From Streptomyces sp. V1I1 (GTDB lineage Bacteria; Actinomycetota; Actinomycetes; Streptomycetales; Streptomycetaceae), in assembly GCF_030817355.1 (NCBI RefSeq), contig NZ_JAUSZH010000001.1:2722501-2786500 (forward strand): DNA of 64,000 nt, in the 5' to 3' direction. The translations under genes and the position numbers were made by a program. Under the pieces are notes generated by a model. The model was not told the origin of the DNA and searched no databases. It was given only the letters and a program-made list of their open reading frames with translations. Below are positions 49,324 to 57,728 of the stretch, in pieces. The number at the start of each line of letters is the position of its first letter. Position 1 is the stretch's first letter.

Positions 49324-50150
49324 GAGCCCGAGCCTTTCGCGTCGTTCGACTCCCCCGCACCGGCCGGGACGAGCCCGCGCTCACGGGCGTAGTCCTCCAG
49401 CATTCCGCGCAGTTGACGGCGGCCGCGGTGCAGGCGGGACATCACCGTCCCGATGGGTGTTCCCATGATGTCCGCGATCTCCTTGTACGCAAAGCCCTCT
49501 ACGTCCGCGAGATAGACCGCGATGCGGAACTCTTCGGGGATGGCCTGAAGTGCTGCCTTGACGTCCGAGTCAGGCAGGTGGTCGAGGGCCTGCGACTCGG
49601 CGGAGCGCAGCCCGGTCGACATGTGCGACTCGGCGCGGGCGAGCTGCCAGTCCTCGATCTCCTCGGCGGCGCTGCGCTGGGGCTCGCGCTGCTTCTTGCG
49701 GTACGAGTTGATAAAAGTGTTCGTGAGGATCCGGTACAGCCACGCCTTGAGGTTCGTGCCCTCGCGGAACTGGTGGAAGGATCCGTACGCCTTGGCGTAC
49801 ATCTCCTGCACAAGATCCTCGGCATCGGCCGGATTGCGCGTCATGCGCAGCGCAGCCGAATACATCTGGTCGAGGTAGCCGAGGGCGTCCCGCTCGAAGC
49901 GGGCATTGCGCTCGACGGTCGTCTCCTCGGACTGCTCCGCCTGGCCGTCGTCGGTCCCTGCGTCGGTCCCAGTGACCGGACCCACCTCCTCCAACGATGT
50001 GGCGAGGCCGAATGCGGACCCGCTCGAATCGGAGGATAGACGACGATCCGCTCCGCCCGCCGCCTGAACAGGGGCGGTCTTGGCCGCGGAAAGCACCGTC
50101 CACTCCAGGTCAGCGGCGTGCGAGCGGCTCGGGCAGATGGTCGAACCCAT
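49320..50150 (-). CDS. sigR: Thiol-stress ECF sigma factor SigR, with long isoform SigR'
   Basis: This group IV sigma factor is for the disulfide-stress regulon (thioredoxin, mycothiol, proteases). Region 2 ([36 protein letters not shown]) and region 4 ([45 protein letters not shown]) are clear. From ATG 50150 the protein has 276 residues. An internal GTG at 49985, after GGAGGAG, would give a 221-residue form lacking exactly 55 residues, matching the stable SigR versus unstable inducible SigR' known in S. coelicolor. A SigR-type promoter lies upstream at 50204-50230. Confidence 0.96.
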   Translation of the reverse strand: MGSTICPSRSHAADLEWTVLSAAKTAPVQAAGGADRRLSSDSSGSAFGLATSLEEVGPVTGTDAGTDDGQAEQSEETTVERNARFERDALGYLDQMYSAALRMTRNPADAEDLVQEMYAKAYGSFHQFREGTNLKAWLYRILTNTFINSYRKKQREPQRSAAEEIEDWQLARAESHMSTGLRSAESQALDHLPDSDVKAALQAIPEEFRIAVYLADVEGFAYKEIADIMGTPIGTVMSRLHRGRRQLRGMLEDYARERGLVPAGAGESNDAKGSGS

Positions 50151-50203
50151 GCGACGGACTCCCTACTGCAAGCTCTGTTGACTGACGTCCCGACATCCGC
50201 CAC

Positions 50204-50230
50204 AACAGTGCGCGCACGCGCATCATTCCC
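50204..50230 (-). promoter_or_regulatory. SigR-dependent autoregulatory promoter of sigR
   Basis: On the minus strand GGGAAT (50225-50230) and GTT (50204-50206) are separated by 18 bp, matching the SigR consensus GGAAT-N18-GTT. It lies 54 bp before the long-isoform start, overlapping the end of the upstream hydrolase gene, and would drive positive feedback and the SigR' isoform. Confidence 0.85.
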
Positions 50231-50858
50231 GGAGCCCGCGCGCCCAGGCCCGGACGGCGTCCGTGATGGTCCGGAGGGTCTCCTCCTCGCTGATCCCGGC
50301 GCGTTTGGGCACTGCAAACCCATGATCGCCGTACGGCACTGCCACGAGCTCGTAGTCCCCGTCGGGGAACTCCTCCGGCCGTCCGAAGGGGTCGTTGCCC
50401 CCTTGTACGACGAGGGTGGGCACGCCCGCGCCGAGCAGTTCGTCCGCGCGGGACTTCTCCGGTCTGCCGGGCGGATGCAACGGGAAACTCAGCGCGAGTA
50501 CGCCGGCGGCCCCGAGCTCCCGCGCGGTCCGGCAGGCGACGCGCGCCCCGGCGCTGCGGCCTCCGGCGACGACGGGCAGCCCGCGTTTCTCCAGCACGGG
50601 CCAGACCCCGCGCCACCCGACATCCAGCGTCTTCGGCGCGGGAGCGACTTTCTTCCCGGCCACCCGCCACGGCTGCTCGACGAGCGCCACGGTGACCCCG
50701 TCCGCGGGCAGCGCCCGGGCGATGGCCTGTACATCCCGCGCGTCGATCCCACCCCCGGCCCCATGACTGACGGCCACCACAAGCCGAGGCCGCCCGGCGG
50801 ACACCCAGGTGACGCGGGCGTCGCCGGCGCCGGTCTCTACCATCTCAGTGCCACTCAC
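50223..50858 (-). CDS. Alpha/beta-hydrolase family protein (dienelactone hydrolase/KANL3-Tex30-like)
   Basis: The 211-residue protein has an alpha/beta hydrolase core: VVAVSHGAGGGIDARD (oxyanion loop), nucleophile elbow VVAGGRSAGARVA, LVVQGGNDPFG with the acid Asp, and a C-terminal PYGDHGFAV with catalytic His. It resembles the KANL3/Tex30 group of small predicted hydrolases. The substrate is unknown. GTG 50858 is chosen with AGGATGG upstream; ATG 50843 is possible. Its 3' end overlaps the sigR promoter. Confidence 0.85.
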   Translation of the reverse strand: MSGTEMVETGAGDARVTWVSAGRPRLVVAVSHGAGGGIDARDVQAIARALPADGVTVALVEQPWRVAGKKVAPAPKTLDVGWRGVWPVLEKRGLPVVAGGRSAGARVACRTARELGAAGVLALSFPLHPPGRPEKSRADELLGAGVPTLVVQGGNDPFGRPEEFPDGDYELVAVPYGDHGFAVPKRAGISEEETLRTITDAVRAWARGLRE

Positions 50859-50906
50859 ACGTCCATCCTGCCGCGCCGGGGCGGGAGGAGGGGGACCCGG
50901 CACCGC

Positions 50907-50978
50907 GAAGCGGCGGGTCAGAACAGAGCGGCGGGTCAGAACAGAGCGGCGGGTCAGAACGAAGCGGCGGGTCAGAAC
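50907..50978. repeat. Four tandem copies of an 18-bp repeat at the SRAP gene stop
   Basis: Four in-phase copies of (GA/AG)AGCGGCGGGTCAGAAC are at 50907-50924, 50925-50942, 50943-50960 and 50961-50978. The last copy contains the TTC-TGA end of the SRAP gene. There are no spacers, so it is a minisatellite. Confidence 0.95.
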
Positions 50979-51787
50979 AGCGTGCTCTCCTCCGGGCCTG
51001 ACAGCTCCTCCAGCAGCTCCGGCCCATTGTTCCGCACATTGCTCACCGCCGTCGTCACCGCGTACGCCCGCATCAAGCCTTCCGGCGGCGGCTCCAGCAG
51101 CGCCCGCACCTGCTCCGGCTGCCTCCGCGACGGGTCCAGCCACGCGTCCCAGCGGTCCGGCGTCAGCATCAGCGGCATCCGCGGGTGGATGTCCGACAGC
51201 GACCGCGGCCCATCCGCCGGCGCCACCCCCAGCGGCCCCTTCTCCGCCTCCGTCGTGATCACCGAGCAGGTCACCCACCACGCCTGCGGATGGTCGTCCG
51301 GCAGCGTCCGGTCGCGCCAGAACTCGTACAGCCCCGCCATGGCGAACACCGACCCGTCCGCAGGCGTCACGAAGTACGGCTGCTTCCGCGGGCGCTTCTT
51401 CTTGCCCTCGACCTCCAGCTCCCGCTCACCGACCCCGGTCACCCACTCGTAATAGCCGTCCGCCGGCAGGATGCAGCGCCGCGTCAGGAAGGGCCTGCGG
51501 AAGGACGGCTTCTCGTGCACCGTCTCCGCCCGCGCGTTGATCATCCGCGCCCCGCCCTCCGGCGACTTCGCCCACGACGGCACAAGCCCCCACTTCAGCG
51601 CGCGCAGCTGGCGAACCGGGCGGGGATCATCCGCGTCTTTCACAGGGCGTTCGAGGATCGCGTAGACCTCCTTCGTGGGGGCCACGTTCCAGTCGGGCGC
51701 CAAGGTCTCCTCCGGCTCCCACTTCTCGACCTCGAAGAGTCCGGCGAGATCCTCGGGTCTACGACTCGCTGCATACCGTCCGCACAT
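50972..51787 (-). CDS. SOS response-associated peptidase (SRAP; YedK/HMCES family)
   Basis: This enzyme forms a DNA-protein crosslink with abasic sites in single-stranded DNA to protect them. The 271-residue protein begins MCGRYAAS, with the catalytic Cys exposed at position 2. It also has WNVAPTKEVYA (conserved Asn), MINARAETVHEKPSFR (conserved Glu), RCILPADGYYEW and DIHPRMPLML (active-site His). The start at 51787 is required for Cys2. The stop codon sits in the first unit of an 18-bp tandem repeat. It is divergent from the M50-family gene, with 49 bp between. Confidence 0.95.
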   Translation of the reverse strand: MCGRYAASRRPEDLAGLFEVEKWEPEETLAPDWNVAPTKEVYAILERPVKDADDPRPVRQLRALKWGLVPSWAKSPEGGARMINARAETVHEKPSFRRPFLTRRCILPADGYYEWVTGVGERELEVEGKKKRPRKQPYFVTPADGSVFAMAGLYEFWRDRTLPDDHPQAWWVTCSVITTEAEKGPLGVAPADGPRSLSDIHPRMPLMLTPDRWDAWLDPSRRQPEQVRALLEPPPEGLMRAYAVTTAVSNVRNNGPELLEELSGPEESTLF

Positions 51788-51836
51788 AAGTGCCACACTG
51801 CCACTCCCGCCCGCCGCCCGAGGAGCCGCCCGACAA

Positions 51837-52553
51837 ATGGCCAGCACCCAGTCCGCCGCCGACCTGTGGGACCGCGTCTTCGGCAATCAGCCCGCCCCGG
51901 ACGAGTGGCTGGTCATCGCCACCGGCCTCGTCGCCCTCGCCGTCGTCGTCCCCCACCCCATATGGCGCCTGTCCCGCAACGCCGTCACCATCGCCCACGA
52001 AGGCGGCCACGGCCTCGTTGCCCTGCTCACCGGCCGCCGTCTGGACGGCATCCGGCTGCACTCCGACACGAGCGGCCTCACCGTCAGCGCCGGCAAGCCG
52101 ACCGGCCTCGGCATGATCCTGACCGCAGCGGCCGGCTACACCGCGCCGCCCCTCCTCGGCCTCGGCGGCGCCTGGCTGCTCGCCGCCCACCACATCACGC
52201 TGCTCCTTTGGCTGGCCACCGCCCTGCTCATCGCGATGCTGGTGATGATCCGCAATGTGTACGGCGCGCTCACCGTGATCGTCACGGGTGCCGCCTTCCT
52301 CCTGGTCTCCTGGCTGACAGAACCCGGCGTACAGGCCGCCTTCGCCTACGCAGCCGTCTGGTTTCTGCTGCTCGGCGGCGTACGACCGGCCTTCGAACTG
52401 CAGTCCAAGCGCCGCCACGGCGGAGCGCCCGACTCGGACGCCGATCAGCTCTCCCGGCTGACTCACGTACCGCCCGCGATGTGGCTGTTCCTCTTCCACG
52501 CCGTGTCGCTCTGCTCGCTGATCGGCGGCGGCCGCTGGCTGCTGGGCCTCTGA
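51837..52553 (+). CDS. M50-family zinc metalloprotease-like membrane protein
   Basis: The 238-residue protein has about six membrane helices and the zinc motif HEGGH in NAVTIAHEGGHGLVALLTGRRL near 55-75, as in the M50B-like family of peptidases. A second conserved NPDG-type motif is not obvious, so activity is uncertain. Short membrane M50B-like proteins are widespread in actinobacteria with unknown targets. ATG 51837 has GAGGAG upstream. Confidence 0.87.
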   Translation: MASTQSAADLWDRVFGNQPAPDEWLVIATGLVALAVVVPHPIWRLSRNAVTIAHEGGHGLVALLTGRRLDGIRLHSDTSGLTVSAGKPTGLGMILTAAAGYTAPPLLGLGGAWLLAAHHITLLLWLATALLIAMLVMIRNVYGALTVIVTGAAFLLVSWLTEPGVQAAFAYAAVWFLLLGGVRPAFELQSKRRHGGAPDSDADQLSRLTHVPPAMWLFLFHAVSLCSLIGGGRWLLGL

Positions 52554-52661
52554 CCGACCGCCCGAAGACCCGCACAGCCCTCTATCACTCCTCGGTTACG
52601 CCCCTATTTCGCCGCATTTGATCAAGATCCGGGCGTCCGTCGAGCCACTAAAGTGATGGCC

Positions 52662-53978
52662 ATGACCGATAGCTCCGTCCACCCCGCCCTCTGGCCCGCC
52701 CCCTACGCGACCGGGGCCGTCGAAGCGACGGTCACCGTGCCCGGATCCAAATCGGTCACCAACCGCGCCCTGGTGCTGGCCGCACTCGCCGCCGAGCCGG
52801 GCTGGCTGCGCCGCCCGCTGCGCTCCCGCGACAGCTTCCTGATGGCGGAGGCGCTGCGCGCCCTCGGCGTCGGTATCGAGGAAGGCGTGGGCCCGGACGG
52901 CGAGGGCGAAACCTGGCGCGTGATCCCGGCCGGCCTGCACGGCCCGGCCACGGTCGACGTCGGCAACGCCGGCACCGTCATGCGCTTCCTGCCCCCGGTC
53001 GCCGCCCTCGCCGACGGCTCGGTCCGCTTCGACGGCGACCCCCGTTCCTACGAGCGCCCCCTGAACGGCGTGATCGACGCCCTGCGTGTCCTCGGCGCCC
53101 GTATCGACGACGACGGCCGCGGCTCGCTCCCGATGACCGTGCACGGCAGCGGCGCGCTCGACGGCGGGTCGGTCAGGATCGACGCATCCTCGTCCTCCCA
53201 GTTCGTCTCCGCCCTGCTGCTGTCCGCCCCGCGCTTCAACCAGGGCGTGGAGGTACGGCACATCGGCGGCACCCTGCCCTCCATGCCACACATCCGGATG
53301 ACCGTGGACATGCTCCGCGCCGTCGGCGCCCAGGTCGACGAGCCGGAGACCGGCGGTGAGCCCAATGTCTGGCGGGTCTCCCCGTCCGCCCTGCTCGGCC
53401 GCGATCTGACCGTCGAGCCCGACCTGTCCAACGCCCAGCCGTTCCTCGCCGCCGCGCTGATCACCGGCGGCCGGGTCACCATCCCCGACTGGCCCGAGCG
53501 GACCACCCAGCCCGGTGACGCGCTGCGCCGGATCTTCACCGAGATGGGCGGCTCCTGCGAGCTGACCGAGGCGGGTCTGACCTTCACCGGCACCGGCCGT
53601 ATCCACGGCATCGACACCGACCTCAGCGAGGTCGGCGAACTGACTCCCGGCATCGCGGCCGTCGCCGCGCTCGCCGACTCCCCCTCCACGCTGCGCGGCG
53701 TCGCCCATCTGCGCCTCCATGAGACGGACCGCCTCGCGGCCCTGACCAAGGAGATCAACGAGCTCGGCGGCGATGTCACGGAGACCGAGGACGGCCTGCA
53801 CATCCGCCCGCGCCCACTGCACGGCGGCGTCTTCCATACGTACGACGACCACCGGATGGCCACGGCCGGCGCTGTCATCGGCCTCGCCGTCGAGGGCGTA
53901 CAGATCGAGAACGTGGCGACGACCGCCAAGACCCTGCCCGACTTCCCGCGGATGTGGGCCGGAATGCTCGGGGCCTGA
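52662..53978 (+). CDS. aroA: 3-Phosphoshikimate 1-carboxyvinyltransferase (EPSP synthase)
   Basis: This shikimate-pathway enzyme makes EPSP from shikimate-3-phosphate and PEP. The 438-residue protein has [17 protein letters not shown] (substrate Lys/Ser), the [16 protein letters not shown] segment, [17 protein letters not shown] (PEP/glyphosate loop), [36 protein letters not shown] and [18 protein letters not shown] 52662 is used; GTG 52653 and ATG 52656 are nearby. A TAAAGT -10-like element ends ~8 nt upstream, suggesting a leaderless message. rsgA follows 4 bp later. Confidence 0.96.
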   Translation: MTDSSVHPALWPAPYATGAVEATVTVPGSKSVTNRALVLAALAAEPGWLRRPLRSRDSFLMAEALRALGVGIEEGVGPDGEGETWRVIPAGLHGPATVDVGNAGTVMRFLPPVAALADGSVRFDGDPRSYERPLNGVIDALRVLGARIDDDGRGSLPMTVHGSGALDGGSVRIDASSSSQFVSALLLSAPRFNQGVEVRHIGGTLPSMPHIRMTVDMLRAVGAQVDEPETGGEPNVWRVSPSALLGRDLTVEPDLSNAQPFLAAALITGGRVTIPDWPERTTQPGDALRRIFTEMGGSCELTEAGLTFTGTGRIHGIDTDLSEVGELTPGIAAVAALADSPSTLRGVAHLRLHETDRLAALTKEINELGGDVTETEDGLHIRPRPLHGGVFHTYDDHRMATAGAVIGLAVEGVQIENVATTAKTLPDFPRMWAGMLGA

Positions 53979-53982
53979 CGAG

Positions 53983-54996
53983 ATGCGCCGCTACGGCAAG
54001 AACCCCGACGAGGACGACATCCGCGTCCGCCCCAACCGCAAGGGCAACCGCCCCCGGACCAATATCCGCCCCAAGCACGAGGACGCGGTCGAGGGCATGG
54101 TCCTGACCGTCGACCGCGGCCGGCTCACCTGCCTCGTCGACGACCGCGTCGTCATGGCGATGAAGGCCCGCGAGCTGGGCCGCAAGGCCGCGGTGGTCGG
54201 TGACCGGGTCGGCATCGTCGGCGATCTCTCCGGCGAGAAGGACACCCTCGCCCGCATCGTGCGCATCGAGGAGCGGAAATCCGTCCTGCGGCGGACGGCC
54301 GACGACGACGATCCGTACGAGCGGGTCGTCGTCGCCAACGCCGATCAGCTGGCGATCGTGACGGCGCTCGCCGACCCCGAGCCACGGCCGCGGCTGATCG
54401 ACCGCTGCATCGTGGCGGCGTACGACGGCGGGCTCACGCCACTCCTCGTACTGACCAAGTCGGATCTGGCCTCGCCCGACGAGCTGCTGGAGAAGTACGG
54501 CGCGCTGGGCGTCCCCCATATCGTCACCACCCGCGACGAGTTCGTGGACGGCGTCGCCGCCGAGCGGGTCCATGAGCACCTCAAGGGCCGGACCACGGTG
54601 TTCGTCGGCCACTCCGGCGTCGGCAAGACGACCCTGGTCAACGCCCTCGTACCGAAGGAGCGCCGGCGCAGCACCGGCGTCGTCAACGCGGTCACCGGCC
54701 GCGGCCGGCACACCACCACGTCGGCACTCGCGCTCCCGTTGGCGGACAGGGAGGGCGGCTGGGTGATCGACACCCCGGGCGTGCGCTCCTTCGGGCTGCA
54801 CCATGTCAACCCGTCCCGGGTGATCCTCGCTTTCCCCGATCTCGTACCGGGTACGGAAGGCTGTCCGCGAGCATGCAGTCATGACGAGCCGGACTGCGCG
54901 CTCGACGACTGGGTGGCCGAGGGGCATGCCGATCCGGCGCGGCTGTACTCGCTGCGGCGGCTGCTGGCTACCCGGGAGCGACGCGAAGGCGACTGA
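53983..54996 (+). CDS. rsgA: Ribosome small-subunit biogenesis GTPase RsgA
   Basis: This circularly permuted GTPase matures the 30S subunit. The 337-residue protein has an N-terminal OB domain (EGMVLTVDRGRLTCLV), permuted G motifs G4 LTKSDLA, G1 GHSGVGKTT, G2 RGRHTTTSA and G3 DTPGVRSFG, then a zinc domain CPRACSHDEPDC. The basic N-terminus RRYGKNPDEDDIRVRPNRKG is typical of actinobacterial members. ATG 53983 lies 4 bp after the aroA stop, so the two are cotranscribed. Confidence 0.95.
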   Translation: MRRYGKNPDEDDIRVRPNRKGNRPRTNIRPKHEDAVEGMVLTVDRGRLTCLVDDRVVMAMKARELGRKAAVVGDRVGIVGDLSGEKDTLARIVRIEERKSVLRRTADDDDPYERVVVANADQLAIVTALADPEPRPRLIDRCIVAAYDGGLTPLLVLTKSDLASPDELLEKYGALGVPHIVTTRDEFVDGVAAERVHEHLKGRTTVFVGHSGVGKTTLVNALVPKERRRSTGVVNAVTGRGRHTTTSALALPLADREGGWVIDTPGVRSFGLHHVNPSRVILAFPDLVPGTEGCPRACSHDEPDCALDDWVAEGHADPARLYSLRRLLATRERREGD

Positions 54997-55022
54997 CTCG
55001 CGCACGTTTGCGGCCCGCCGCT

Positions 55023-55048
55023 CTTGGTAAGTGCATACTCGCACCAAG
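55023..55048. promoter_or_regulatory. Operator-like palindrome before the SMR transporter gene
   Basis: CTTGGT (55023-55028) and ACCAAG (55043-55048) form an inverted repeat with a 14-bp partially symmetric centre, 41 bp before the SMR start. This is a likely binding site for the adjacent TetR protein. Confidence 0.45.
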
Positions 55049-55089
55049 TGCGACGAAGCAGTCACCGACTGATGCGGGAGGCACAGACC

Positions 55090-55413
55090 ATGGCGTGGCT
55101 GCTGGTGGTGGTCGCCGGATTCCTCGAGACGGGCTTCGCCGTCTGTCTCAAGCTCTCGCACGGTTTCACCCGGCTCTGGCCGACGATCGCGTTCGCCGCC
55201 TTCGCGCTGGGCAGCTTCGGCCTGCTGACGCTCGCACTGAGGAAGCTCGACGTGGGGCCCGCGTACGCGGTGTGGACAGGCATCGGCGCGGCGGGCACCG
55301 CGGTCTACGGAATGGTTTTCCTGGGCGACCTGGTCTCCACCCTGAAGATCGTCTCGATCACGCTGGTGATTGTCGGGGTCATCGGTCTGCAGCTGTCGGG
55401 CTCGTCGCACTGA
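55090..55413 (+). CDS. SMR-family transporter, SugE/Gdx type
   Basis: The 107-residue protein has four membrane helices. It carries the essential Glu in the first helix (VVVAGFLETGFAVCLKLSHGFTRLWP) and the SugE-like pattern with GFTRLWP. Members of this branch export guanidinium or quaternary ammonium ions in exchange for protons, and work as antiparallel dimers; a single gene suggests dual topology. ATG 55090 has GGGAGG 8 nt upstream. The 3' end overlaps the convergent TetR gene by 35 bp. Confidence 0.9.
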   Translation: MAWLLVVVAGFLETGFAVCLKLSHGFTRLWPTIAFAAFALGSFGLLTLALRKLDVGPAYAVWTGIGAAGTAVYGMVFLGDLVSTLKIVSITLVIVGVIGLQLSGSSH

Positions 55414-56020
55414 CGGCTCCGCCGACGGCCGCGCGCACCAACGGTCCGATCCCTTCACCGACAGGCGCGATCACATACGAGAGCGCGAGCCGCACCGCGA
55501 GTTCGCTGCGGTGGGCGAGATCAGCCGACTCCTCCTTCGTGCGGCCGTGCTCAGACCCCTTCTCCAGCGCGGCCACCGAGCGGTCCCGTACGGCTGCGAC
55601 CAGCTCGGCCGGGGACGGCAGCCCCGCGTCGGCGCGGCGCTGGGCAGGCGCTTTGGACAGCACGGCACCGCGGCGGGCGGGCCTCGGCACGGGCAGCCGC
55701 TCGCTCCAGCAGCCGGTGAGCAGGGCCCGCAGCAGCGGCTTCGCCCGCGCCTCGCCGACGGTCCACTCGGCGACCGAGACCAGCCGGTCCGCGGCCCCGG
55801 TCCGCTCGGCGAGCAGCCGCTCGACACCGTGCAGATACGTATCTGCCTCGCGGCGCACCAGCCCGCGGGCGAGGCCGTCCTTGCTGCCGAACTCGTTGTA
55901 GAGGGTCTGCCGCGAGACCCCGGCGGCAGAGGCGACATCGACCATTCGCACCCCTGACCAGGGCAGCTGGGCGAGCGCCATGAGCGCGGCGTTCAGCAAG
56001 GACTCTCGAGCTGTAGGCAT
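55379..56020 (-). CDS. TetR-family transcriptional regulator
   Basis: The 213-residue regulator has an N-terminal HTH ([29 protein letters not shown] at about 25-55) and a variable helical ligand domain. It overlaps the SMR gene tail to tail by 35 bp and is a good candidate repressor for it, acting at the palindrome near 55023. ATG 56020 is set by GGAGG 5 nt upstream; a longer frame is open but lacks support. Confidence 0.9.
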   Translation of the reverse strand: MPTARESLLNAALMALAQLPWSGVRMVDVASAAGVSRQTLYNEFGSKDGLARGLVRREADTYLHGVERLLAERTGAADRLVSVAEWTVGEARAKPLLRALLTGCWSERLPVPRPARRGAVLSKAPAQRRADAGLPSPAELVAAVRDRSVAALEKGSEHGRTKEESADLAHRSELAVRLALSYVIAPVGEGIGPLVRAAVGGAVSATSPTAADR

Positions 56021-56171
56021 CGACGCCTCCCGGGCCATGCGGCTCTCCGGCCGTGCGCCTCCCCGGCCGTGCGGCACTGCGCTCAGAGTTGACGGGACGC
56101 CATCCACTGTCAATAGCCATGGCGGACAGCGCCCAGGGATGGACCCCGTGAGCCCCGATAGAGTGACGACC

Positions 56172-56972
56172 ATGCCCGATTACCACGACGATCTGCGTCT
56201 GGCCCATGTCCTCGCGGACGCCGCCGACGCCGCCACGATGGACCGGTTCAAGGCTCTGGACCTGAAGGTCGAGACCAAGCCGGACATGACGCCGGTGAGC
56301 GAGGCCGACAAGGCGGCGGAGGAGCTGATCCGCGGACAGCTCCAGCGGGCACGGCCGCGCGACGCGATCCTCGGCGAGGAGTACGGCATCGAGGGCACGG
56401 GCCCGCGCCGCTGGGTCATCGACCCGATCGACGGCACGAAGAACTATGTGCGCGGGGTGCCGGTCTGGGCGACGCTGATCTCTCTGATGGTGCAGGGCGA
56501 GGGCGGCTACCAGCCCGTCGTGGGCGTGGTGTCGGCCCCGGCGCTGGGCCGCCGCTGGTGGGCCGCGCAGGGCGGCGGCGCGTACACCGGGCGCAGCCTG
56601 AGCTCCGCGAGCCGACTGCGGGTCTCCAAGGTCGGCCGGATCCGGGACGCGTCGTTCGCCTACTCCTCGCTGAGCGGCTGGGAGGAGCAGGGGCGGCTCG
56701 ACGGGTTCCTGGACCTGACCCGGGCCTGCTGGCGTACCCGCGGTTATGGCGACTTCTGGCCGTACATGATGGTCGCCGAGGGTTCGGTGGACATCTGCGC
56801 GGAGCCGGAGCTCTCGCTGTGGGACATGGCGGCTACCGCGATCGTCGTACAGGAGGCGGGCGGATCCTTCACCGGCCTGGACGGACGCCGGGGCCCGCAC
56901 AGCGGAAACGCGGCCGCGTCCAACGGTCTGCTCCACGAGGAACTGCTGGGCTACCTCAACCAGCGCTACTGA
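56172..56972 (+). CDS. hisN: Histidinol-phosphate phosphatase (inositol monophosphatase fold)
   Basis: This enzyme dephosphorylates histidinol phosphate in histidine biosynthesis. The 266-residue IMPase-like protein has GEEYG (metal Glu), [22 protein letters not shown] (metal Asps) and [19 protein letters not shown]. In S. coelicolor the orthologue next to rsgA/aroA (SCO5208) was identified as HisN, so this name is preferred over generic inositol monophosphatase. No ribosome site precedes the ATG; TAGAGT ends ~8 nt upstream, suggesting a leaderless mRNA. Confidence 0.88.
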   Translation: MPDYHDDLRLAHVLADAADAATMDRFKALDLKVETKPDMTPVSEADKAAEELIRGQLQRARPRDAILGEEYGIEGTGPRRWVIDPIDGTKNYVRGVPVWATLISLMVQGEGGYQPVVGVVSAPALGRRWWAAQGGGAYTGRSLSSASRLRVSKVGRIRDASFAYSSLSGWEEQGRLDGFLDLTRACWRTRGYGDFWPYMMVAEGSVDICAEPELSLWDMAATAIVVQEAGGSFTGLDGRRGPHSGNAAASNGLLHEELLGYLNQRY

Positions 56973-57144
56973 CGGGAACCAGCACCACTGACGGGCGTAT
57001 TCGCCGGGCACATACACCCTTCCAACCGGCTGCGCTCGCCCTCTTGCTGCCACCCCGCAGGGCTGAGACTCTGAGAGTCCCCCCACTTGTGAATTTGTGA
57101 ATCGGTTCCCGAATGACCGATCCACCAAGGAGGTGGCTCCATCC

Positions 57145-57546
57145 ATGCTCGTCCGTGACGCCATGAGCACGGTGGTCCTCACCATCGGACCCGCACACAC
57201 ACTCCGCCAGGCAGCCCGCCTGATGGCCGCGCGCCGTATCGGCGCTGCCGTCGTCCTCGACACCGACGCCGGCGGGCTCGGCATTCTGACCGAGCGCGAC
57301 ATCCTGAACTCGGTGGGCGCGGGGCAGGACCCCGATCTGGAAACCGCAGGCACCCACACCACCACCGACGTCGTCTTCGCCGCGCCGTCCTGGACCCTGG
57401 AGGAGGCCGCGGAGGCCATGACGCACGGCGGCTTCCGGCATCTGATCGTGCTCGACGGCGACGGGCCGGTCGGCATCGTCTCCGTACGCGACATCATCCG
57501 CTGCTGGGCCCCGGCCAGGCGGCACCCGGCGACGCTCGCCGGTTAG
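57145..57546 (+). CDS. CBS-domain pair protein
   Basis: The 133-residue protein consists of two CBS motifs (MLVRDAMSTVVLTIGPAHTL; ARRIGAAVVLDTDAGGLGILTERDI; and TTDVVFAAPSWTLEEAAEAM; FRHLIVLDGDGPVGIVSVRDI), forming one Bateman module that usually binds adenine nucleotides. The partner protein is unknown. GGAGG lies 10 nt before ATG 57145. A minisatellite follows directly after the stop. Confidence 0.9.
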   Translation: MLVRDAMSTVVLTIGPAHTLRQAARLMAARRIGAAVVLDTDAGGLGILTERDILNSVGAGQDPDLETAGTHTTTDVVFAAPSWTLEEAAEAMTHGGFRHLIVLDGDGPVGIVSVRDIIRCWAPARRHPATLAG

Positions 57547-57663
57547 CACGCGCACTCGCAGGTCAGCACACGCACTCGCAGGTCAGCACACGCACTCGCT
57601 GATCAGCGCCCGCATCCGCCGATCAGCACGCCCACTCGCCGATCAGCGCGCATTCGCCATTCA
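57546..57663. repeat. 20-bp minisatellite after the CBS gene
   Basis: About six tandem units of GCACACGCACTCGCAGGTCA with increasing divergence occupy 57546-57663. Copies 1-3 are almost identical, copies 4-5 have GATCA endings and the last is 18 bp. It abuts the CBS stop codon and ends just before the shared terminator. Confidence 0.92.
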
Positions 57664-57673
57664 GCGCGCACAA

Positions 57674-57708
57674 GAGGGCCGGACCCCCTGGACGGGGGTC
57701 CGGCCCTC
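57674..57708. terminator. Bidirectional terminator between CBS and catalase genes
   Basis: A perfect 15-bp stem (57674-57688 with 57694-57708) has a 5-nt loop and a following TCTTCT. It lies 20 bp past the catalase stop on the minus strand. Confidence 0.88.
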
Positions 57709-57728
57709 TCTTCTACGGCAAGCTCGCG

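Noticed and set aside
50907..50978. CRISPR array candidate
   Set aside because: The units are contiguous 18-bp copies without spacers and there are no cas genes. It is a minisatellite.
55000..55089. Guanidine riboswitch before the SugE-type gene
   Set aside because: The 90-bp leader has no paired ACGR motifs or ykkC-like helices. Only a protein-operator palindrome is visible.
57546..57663. CRISPR array candidate
   Set aside because: The 20-bp units are back to back, degenerate, and have no spacers.
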